Source of the DNA: Hepsetus odoe
Taxonomy: Eukaryota > Chordata > Actinopteri > Characiformes > Hepsetidae
Reading direction: 5' to 3'
DNA: 64,000 nt
NCBI GenBank assembly: GCA_017165825.1
Contig: CM029377.1
Coordinates: forward strand, 20,804,700 to 20,868,699
The first letter of the stretch is position 1, and each line of letters opens with the position of its first letter. Both the position numbers and the translations under genes were made by a program. The notes beneath the pieces were generated by a model. The model was not told the DNA's origin. It saw only the letters and a program-made list of their open reading frames with translations, and ran no database searches. This document shows positions 58,195 through 64,000 of this stretch, piece by piece.

Positions 58195-58790
58195 TGTCGT
58201 GGAAAATTGAAGTGCGAGCCTAAGTCTGAAACATTTTCTAAGTCAGAAACCAAACAAAGTCAAAAATCAAGCAAAGTCAGAGAGATGCAGCACAACCGAT
58301 TTACTGAAGAGTTACAGCAGGCGTGGTCCAGTGGGAGCCGCTCCAAATGCTCATCCCCACTCTGGGCTTTAAATACATTTCAAACCCCTTTAAAATTTGC
58401 ATAAATCCATTCCATTAATAGTTTTCCACCAATAATATTCAATGCTGTCATGATTGAAACCTCAGTTCCCCCACCTTTGCCCCTTTCCCACCATTAGGCT
58501 TAGGCCTTCTCACTGTTTACATTTCTGCCTTGTCTACCACCTCTATTTCAAGGCATCCACCCATCCAGGCCCCCACTTAAAAGTGTTTTTTCACGGATGT
58601 GTCCCTAACTTACGAGTGCAGCTGCCTAAGCAGAGCTGTAACTCTTTCCTACTGGATGTTTCCTGGGGGGCTTCTGGGGTCAGATTTTCCTGGGGGGCTT
58701 CTGGGGTCAGATTTAGGTCAACAAACTCTGTGACCTCAGGAATGTGAGGCACTGTGAGACAGGGACAAAAGTAAAGGGATTTTCACAACA
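58195..58790 (-). mobile_element. endogenous retrovirus-like LTR
   Basis: Minus strand: begins TGTTGTGAAAATCCC at 58790, ends CCACGACA at 58195 (TG...CA), 596 bases. TATA-like 'tatttaaagccc' at about 58380. A 27-base direct repeat ('cctggggggcttctggggtcag' core) occurs twice at 58664-58718. It interrupts LINE family 2 at 58791. Related LTR pieces are at 40686-40976 and 42200-42376. Confidence 0.82.
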
Positions 58791-60116
58791 ATGGCTGCAG
58801 GTAAGAATGACCTGCGGTAGCGTTCCTTCTTACACTGTGGGTGTAAAAGTCTGCTGCTGAACGAGCTGCTCAGTGCTCGTACAGTCTCGTGTAGGGGGTG
58901 GGAGGTGTTGACCATGATGGATGTTAGTTTAGATAACATCCTCTCCTTCCCTACCTGCTGGATGGATTTGAGCGGGCAGTCCAGGACAGAGCTGGCCCGC
59001 TTGACCAGTTTGTTTAGTTTCCCTCTGTCCCTCTCTGCGATTCTTCCACACCAGCAGACCACAGCATAAAAAACAGCTGACGCTACCACAGTGCATAAAA
59101 TGTCCTCATGAGATTTCTGTTAACCCCAAAGGACCTCAGCCGCTTTAGCAGGTGTAGACGACTGAGGCCCTTTTTGTACAGCGCATTTGTGTTTGTGGAC
59201 CAATCCAGTTTATTGTTGATGTGGACACCCAGGTATTTGTACTCCTCCACCGTTTCAATGCACAAACCCTGAATGTCCACCAGTTTAATGGGGGGTGACT
59301 TCCTGCGAAAGTCAATCACCAGCTCCTTCGCCTTGCCGGCATTGATGCGCAGATGATTTTGATTGCACCATCTGACGAAGTCCCTGATGACCCCCCTGTA
59401 TTCCTGCTCATTCCCCAACAATAGCGGGTGTTGTTCGAGAACTTCTGCAGGTGACAGGTATCCGTGTTGTATTTAAAGTCCGCTGTATACAGTGTGAAGA
59501 GGAAGGGGGCGAGGACTGTTCCTTGTGGGGCCCCAGTGCTGCAGGCCACCACCTCAGACACACAGTCCTGGAGTCTCACATACTGGGGTCTATTGGTGAG
59601 GTAATCGATAATCCACTCAGTCATGTGATGGTCCACACCCACTCCCTCCAGCTTCCCCCTCAGAACTGAAGGCTGGATTGTGTTGAAAGCACTAGAAAAG
59701 TCAAAGAACATGACTCTCACAGTGCCCTTATCACTCTCCAAGTGAGTAAGGGCCCGATGCAGCAGGTAGATGACAGCGTCATCCACCCCCATGTGTGGCT
59801 GGTAAGCAAACTGCAACGGGTCTAGGTCCCTCCTGACTAGTGGAAGAAGGTGATGGAGGATGATCCTCTCCATAGCCTTCATCAGGTTAGAAGTGAGGGC
59901 AACAGGTCTGAAGTGGTTAGGCTCCTTGGGGTGCAACGTCTTGGGGACTGGAACTAGGCACGAGGTCTTCCACAGAATGGGGACACGCTCCAGGCTGAGG
60001 CTGAGGTTAAAGATGTAAGTGATAACCTCGCAGAGTTGATCTGCACAGTCCCTCAACAGGCTGGAGCTGATGCCATTTGGACCTGTCGCTTTCATCTTCC
60101 TCAACTGACACCACAC
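58791..60116 (-). pseudogene. LINE family 2 reverse transcriptase
   Basis: RT boxes in order on the minus strand: KATGPNGISSSLL, PVALTSNLMKAMERI, QFAYQPHMGVDDAV, FFDFSSAFNTI (box A, catalytic Asp), GAPQGTVLAPFLF (box B), then the box C region reads FSNNTRY, in which the expected YADD/FADD aspartates are changed. After a frameshift near 59400: KAKELVIDFRR, YKYLGVHINNKLDW, RLRSFGV, and finally KKERYRRSFLPAA. The loss of box C plus the frameshift makes it inactive. Confidence 0.87.
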
Positions 60117-60340
60117 CTGGTCAGCAGTGATGGAGAGGCTATTGTGTGGCGAGAGAGTGGGTGCCTCCTGATGAGTGGGATAGCAGGAGGAGGCAGTAGA
60201 GTCCTCAAGGGAAAAGGGGGGGAAGAAGCGGAAGATAAAAGGGGATACGTAGCTGATATCCCTGGTGGGGGTTGCAGAGAGGTGTGAAGGGGAGGTGCCG
60301 TTGGGGTTTGCAAAGAGTTGTGAAGGGGGGCACTGGCATG
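58791..60340 (-). mobile_element. LINE family 2 (L2/CR1-like), better-preserved copy
   Basis: Minus-strand frames 59316-60116 and 59083-59421 plus 58736-59089 give most of the reverse transcriptase. It is 5'-truncated (no endonuclease) and 3'-interrupted by the retroviral LTR at the RRSFLPAA codons. Same family as 21100-24034. Confidence 0.9.
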
Positions 60341-61150
60341 TATTGGGCTTTGGTGGTTGGGTTTTCTGTCTGAGTGTGACTGATGTTCTCTGCTTTTAAT
60401 CTCTAGGGGTGAGGGAGGAGGAGCACCACTCTTTATTAGATGTTTCCAAATAATTACTCACTTAAATCCACTTAGATTCATGCTGTTACGAGTATTTACA
60501 TTTACGGCATTTAGCAGACACACTTATCCAGAGCAACTTTCATGTTAATATTAATATTATGTTAATATTCATTAATTAATTCAATTAATATTAATATTTA
60601 TGTTCTAAAATGGACCTTTTGTTGTGCTGATCCCCAGGATGTGCTCATCTGGGAACAATCAACCCTAACACACAACCTGCAATGTTCATGAGATTCACTA
60701 GAAATTCAACTCTGAGCTTCTCAACACCTGATAATGTGCTTCCCCAAGTGATCTCTACAGAGGCGCTCCATGACTCTCTTACCCATAATGATACATGATG
60801 ATAAGCGTATATGATTACAGTTCAATCACTAATCACAATTGAATTTTGAAATATTTAATTACATAATCAGGGGTTTTATGTTAGTTGATTCAATGGGTTT
60901 ACATAGAATCACAGAGGGAGTGATGGATTTGATAGATTTTATCTTGATGTTATTCATTTATTCATATTATTTTACCCATATATCAGTCATATATCTGTTT
61001 TTTTCTATTCCTATGCCCTTTTAACCCTGTCACCCAAAATCCCTTCACTTCTCCCATTCCCTTACCAGTCCCTGTCACCTTTAAGCTACATATTACCAAC
61101 TGCATCTCTATTTTATCTGTTCTTTTCTGAGTGACGCTTTCTTAGCACGT
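60341..61150. other. no gene recognised; SINE tail fragment
   Basis: 60497-60545 is the complement of the teleost SINE tail ('acatttacggcatttagc', 'agacacacttatccagagc'). The rest is AT-rich with no supported gene. Confidence 0.55.
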
Positions 61151-61450
61151 CAAAACCACCCAAACAAGGTCATAGTCTTAGATTCGGTGTCCCCATCGGA
61201 GGCCTTGGAGCTCCCGGGGGTATAGATAAAAGACACACTCCAAACTGTGCAAGTTAGAGAGAGAGGATTCAACACAGAGAGAACACTGGGCCCTTAAAAC
61301 AACTTGTAAGAACTTTGTTACTCTTCTGTTAATAAACTTTGCAATAGCTTAAAAACCTCTTTGCCACATCACTGACTCTTCTAACCTCGGTTCTCAGTCA
61401 GAGAATCCAACAGCTGGGACCATTTCTCTTTACGTTCTTCAACTTCTCCC
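61150..61450 (+). mobile_element. LTR-like promoter/poly(A) segment
   Basis: 'gggggtatagataaaagac' (TATA-like, 61217-61233) is followed 100 bases on by AATAAA at 61331 and a 'ctttgccacatcactgac' stretch, the order of U3-R-U5. The boundaries and a target duplication were not found, so this is tentative. Confidence 0.4.
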
Positions 61451-61464
61451 AGGGTCAGGATATA

Positions 61465-61705
61465 GGCGTATCTTCTACTATCACTGCTGTACAGACGTTA
61501 CCCAACTATATACACTACTGAAGCCAGAAGACTCTATCATGTCAACATATATCTCAACATGTCTCACCATAATCAGCCCATGGATGAAAGAATGAAAGCT
61601 TCAACTCAATCTCTCTAAGACTGATCATCTTAGCCATACAACCTTCTCATCTCTCTTTCCCACCAAGCTTGGAAGAAGCCTGGAAGTCATGATTGATGGA
61701 CATGG
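61465..61705 (+). mobile_element. L2-like LINE RT fragment
   Basis: A plus-strand frame reads SYYHCCTDVTQLY (decayed YADDTQLY), STCLTIISPWM and LQLNLSKTDHL, the box C and following motif of fish L2-like RTs. Only about 80 codons remain. Confidence 0.75.
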
Positions 61706-62300
61706 TCCTGATCATGTTGTATCTGGATTTTTTCCAAGTTGTATAAACTTCATCATATAGGCTTTGTAAGGAGGAATGGCTTTCTCAGTCTATGTGCTTT
61801 TCTTTTCTCCAAAGACCTAGTAGATCTAGTGTGACTGGGACTTACACCAGTCTTTAATTCCAGTTCTAACCCAGTGCTTGTAACTACATGAGAAAAATCA
61901 CCAAACCTCCTTCAGGATTAGATGCCTGTACCTGTAGCGTCATGACGATGCAACATGGACATTAATACAACCATCTTGAACTGAACTTAGTAGCATTGCT
62001 TTCCATCTCCAAACTCCAAACTCCAAGACTGAAAAGACCAAGACACTCAACACCTTGTTTCATGGGCCGATGGGCTTGGTTTGTTTTCACCACCACCATG
62101 GCTAAGCTTGGTTATTTTTGGATATGCTCACAGTTTAGTTTAGTTTAAAGCCACCTGCTCCAGTTCTGAGTCTTCTCTCCTCCTGTTCTTGTGTTCCGAA
62201 AATCAAATTGCGAGTCGAATCGACCATAAGTCACATAACCAAGCCTAAAATATTTAACTCAAGGCCTACATAGACTAAGCATTTGGAAGACATATTTACA
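61706..62300. other. no gene recognised
   Basis: Possibly more decayed LINE sequence at the start; nothing specific can be supported. Confidence 0.4.
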
Positions 62301-62304
62301 CTGT

Positions 62305-62615
62305 TCAAGACATATTTTCACACTGTTCAATGGGCTTACCTAACAAAGTTCCTGGGTTTGATTCCCAGGTGGGATGGTTGAGGGTCCTTTTTGGAGATGT
62401 TGTCCCTGTGTCTTTGTGTGTTTCCTCCAGGAGCTCCTGTTTCCTCCAACTGTCTAAAGACCTGTGTGAGAGGGAGTGTGTTTGTCTGTATGTCTCACCT
62501 GTGATGGACTGGTGACCTGTCCTGTACACCTTTGATCCTGTGAGAGCTGGGATAGTCTCCAGCACCACCCACAACCCTAGTTAGGACAACTGAAGAAGAA
62601 AATGAGTGAGAGAAT
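62305..62615 (+). mobile_element. tRNA-derived SINE, third type
   Basis: B-box-like 'gggtttgattccca' at about 62348, 'gtttcctccaggagctcc', 'tgatggactggtgacctgtc', 'gctgggatagtctccagc' and tail 'gaaaatgagtgagagaatg'. The decayed copy at 6650-6850 is a relative. Confidence 0.8.
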
Positions 62616-63048
62616 GAATCTTGCATCACCATCACCTTTGTAACCTAGAATGTAATCATACGCCGGACCATGGTAAAATAAGCAATAATGTCTTTTTGCA
62701 GCAAGATGAAGGCACAAGGAGATGGTCTCAATGTCCAAGAAGTGACTTTGCAGTGACCTTGTAAACAGTTACATAATGCTCTTTGTCAAATCAGAAACAT
62801 CTACACTTGAATGAAAAGCACACAGGTCAGTCGATGTCAAGCAGATCAAAGTCATTGTAATGTGCTGTAGCCTGAGCTGTAGGGCCTCGCTGTGGGTTTC
62901 CTGTTTTCACATCTTGCCACTTTGATGAGTTTCAGTGGGGAGGAGACACCATTCAATGGTTGAATGATAAAAGCTTTAATGCTCAACATGGTGTCTACAT
63001 GGAAAGTCCCCAAAACCCCTTAAGCAAAAAAACCCTCTATATCCATCC
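62616..63048. other. no gene recognised
   Basis: Contains the short dispersed motif at about 62880-62910 (complement 'aggaaacccacagcgaggc'). Confidence 0.45.
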
Positions 63049-63212
63049 ATTAGGTACCGTTGATCAAGGTACCATCCCCATCACTGCTCCCTGGGTGCAG
63101 GACATGTCTGCCCTCTGCTGTAAGGTGTGTGTTGGTTAAACACAGAGGTGGTGTTTGGTTGTGGTTCACTGTGTGCTATGTTCACAGTGACAGTCACTTT
63201 CACTTCAAGTGT
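63049..63212 (+). mobile_element. SINE 3' body
   Basis: 'aggtaccatccccatcactg', 'cctctgctgtaaggtg', 'ggttgtggttcactgtgtgc' and 'gacagtcactttcactt' match the 3' two thirds of the tRNA-derived SINE. The head is missing. Confidence 0.75.
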
Positions 63213-63509
63213 GTGTCCATTCTTTACTGCTTTAGTGCACTGAGAGCTGAGGTCAGTGTAATATCCTCACACACTCAGATTCATGAGTCCTCATAAACCT
63301 TTTCTAAAGGTTTCAATCATCATGAAGAACCACAGACCTACTGGGTGTCGAGCTGTCCATGGTGCTGAAGCTGGTGCTGAATAAGTTCATTTCTGAAGGT
63401 GAAGCTACTGCCGTAAAGCTCACATTGAAATATTTTCTGAAAGAACGTCCAGTAACACTGAACCTTTTACCAGGATACCTGACAGTCAGATTATTTTAAA
63501 CTCTGTCTG

Positions 63510-63818
63510 TGTCACGGGTGAGGTGTAATTTGGGCACAGTAGAGGGCGCTCTGTTCTGACTGAGCACACCTGAGCTATTTAAGCCCAGATGAGTCAGAAC
63601 AGAGTGTGGCTCATTCGTTAGGCTAAGCCTACATGGTATGGTGGGTTTGTTAACACTTTGTGAATCTGGTAACTTGGTTTAGGCTGCAGTTCCTTTGTTC
63701 TTGGTTTTAGTAAGAGCTGCAGTCCTTGGATCTTGTTTTTGTAACTATGGATAATAAAGCTATGATCCAAACTCCTGGCTCTGCGTTGGCATCCTCCCCG
63801 CACCCCGCCACCGTTACA
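63510..63818 (+). mobile_element. LTR, 'gagggcgctctgttc' family, probable 5' LTR
   Basis: TGTCACGGG to CCGTTACA, 309 bases, with 'tagagggcgctctgttctg', TATA-like 'gagctatttaagcc' (63570) and AATAAA (63754). Unlike the other two members, no 5-bp duplication is seen at its ends (GTCTG left, GAAAT right), as expected if internal element sequence follows. Confidence 0.8.
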
Positions 63819-63881
63819 GAAATGAGCCGCCAGTGCATGGACGTCACGAGTCAGGAGTGCGATTAAGAGCGGGTGTTGCAA

Positions 63882-64000
63882 ATGAGTGCAGCCGTGATTA
63901 AGAAGATGTTGGAGCTTATTGAATCCTGGGAGACGAGGGTGTCGGCATGCGTGAGTCTGTGGACCTCCGTGAGGAATTGGAGGGCGAGGATTGGGTGTGA
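63882..64000 (+). CDS. possible gag start of LTR element, runs off window
   Basis: An ATG 63 bases after the LTR opens a frame of 39 codons that continues past the right edge (MSAAVIKKMLELIESWE...). Position just after a 5' LTR suits the gag of a Ty3/gypsy- or retrovirus-like element. No conserved gag motif can be seen in so short a piece, and no clear primer-binding site is visible. An alternative is chance. Confidence 0.35.
   Translation, partial: MSAAVIKKMLELIESWETRVSACVSLWTSVRNWRARIGC

Overview
This is eukaryotic DNA from a ray-finned fish, most likely an otophysan such as a catfish or relative (the clade below teleost is inference). Long (CA)n runs, many tRNA-derived SINEs, LINE reverse-transcriptase ORFs, Tc1 remnants, solo LTRs and an assembly gap (53447-54137) make up most of the 64 kb. 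No bacterial or phage features are present. The only cellular genes I can support are exons of one small immune-receptor family.

1-24.0 kb is repeat territory: (CA)n and CCTAGCAAC-rich minisatellite (1-985), a 'gacctgaa' minisatellite split by a near full-length LINE (1838-5215, minus), a unique-looking stretch (5.5-9.0 kb), SINEs and a Tc1 relic (9.1-10.8 kb), a second near full-length copy of the same LINE (11858-15375, minus), two decayed L2/Rex1-like LINE copies (15.7-20.8 kb, minus) and a third LINE family (21.1-24.0 kb, plus).

24.5-49.1 kb is the core: seven copies of a receptor with one V-type Ig domain, each built as leader exon, V exon with a built-in J-like end, transmembrane exon, short cytoplasmic exon and a last exon carrying two ITIM-like tyrosines. 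Copies A (24727-26359) and D (34043-35352) have complete open reading frames after splicing (257 and 255 residues). Copies B, C and E (plus) and F and G (minus) are broken by lost start codons, deletions, frameshifts, stop codons, a SINE and an endogenous-retrovirus LTR/LINE insertion. All seven share a promoter block with an NF-Y type CCAAT box about 60-75 bases before the leader exon. The two intact products would be surface receptors that recruit SH2 phosphatases to damp leukocyte activation. The closest known group by design is the teleost novel immune-type receptors (NITR), but assignment to that group is inference.

49-64 kb is again mobile DNA: a solo LTR (50100-50584), an RTE-type LINE (51.3-56.7 kb) split by a third copy of the first LINE, an endogenous-retrovirus LTR with leader on the minus strand (to 58790) inserted in a LINE (58791-60340, minus), more SINEs, and an LTR with a possible gag start running off the right edge. 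The history is birth-and-death evolution of a receptor cluster, with transposons repeatedly breaking copies.
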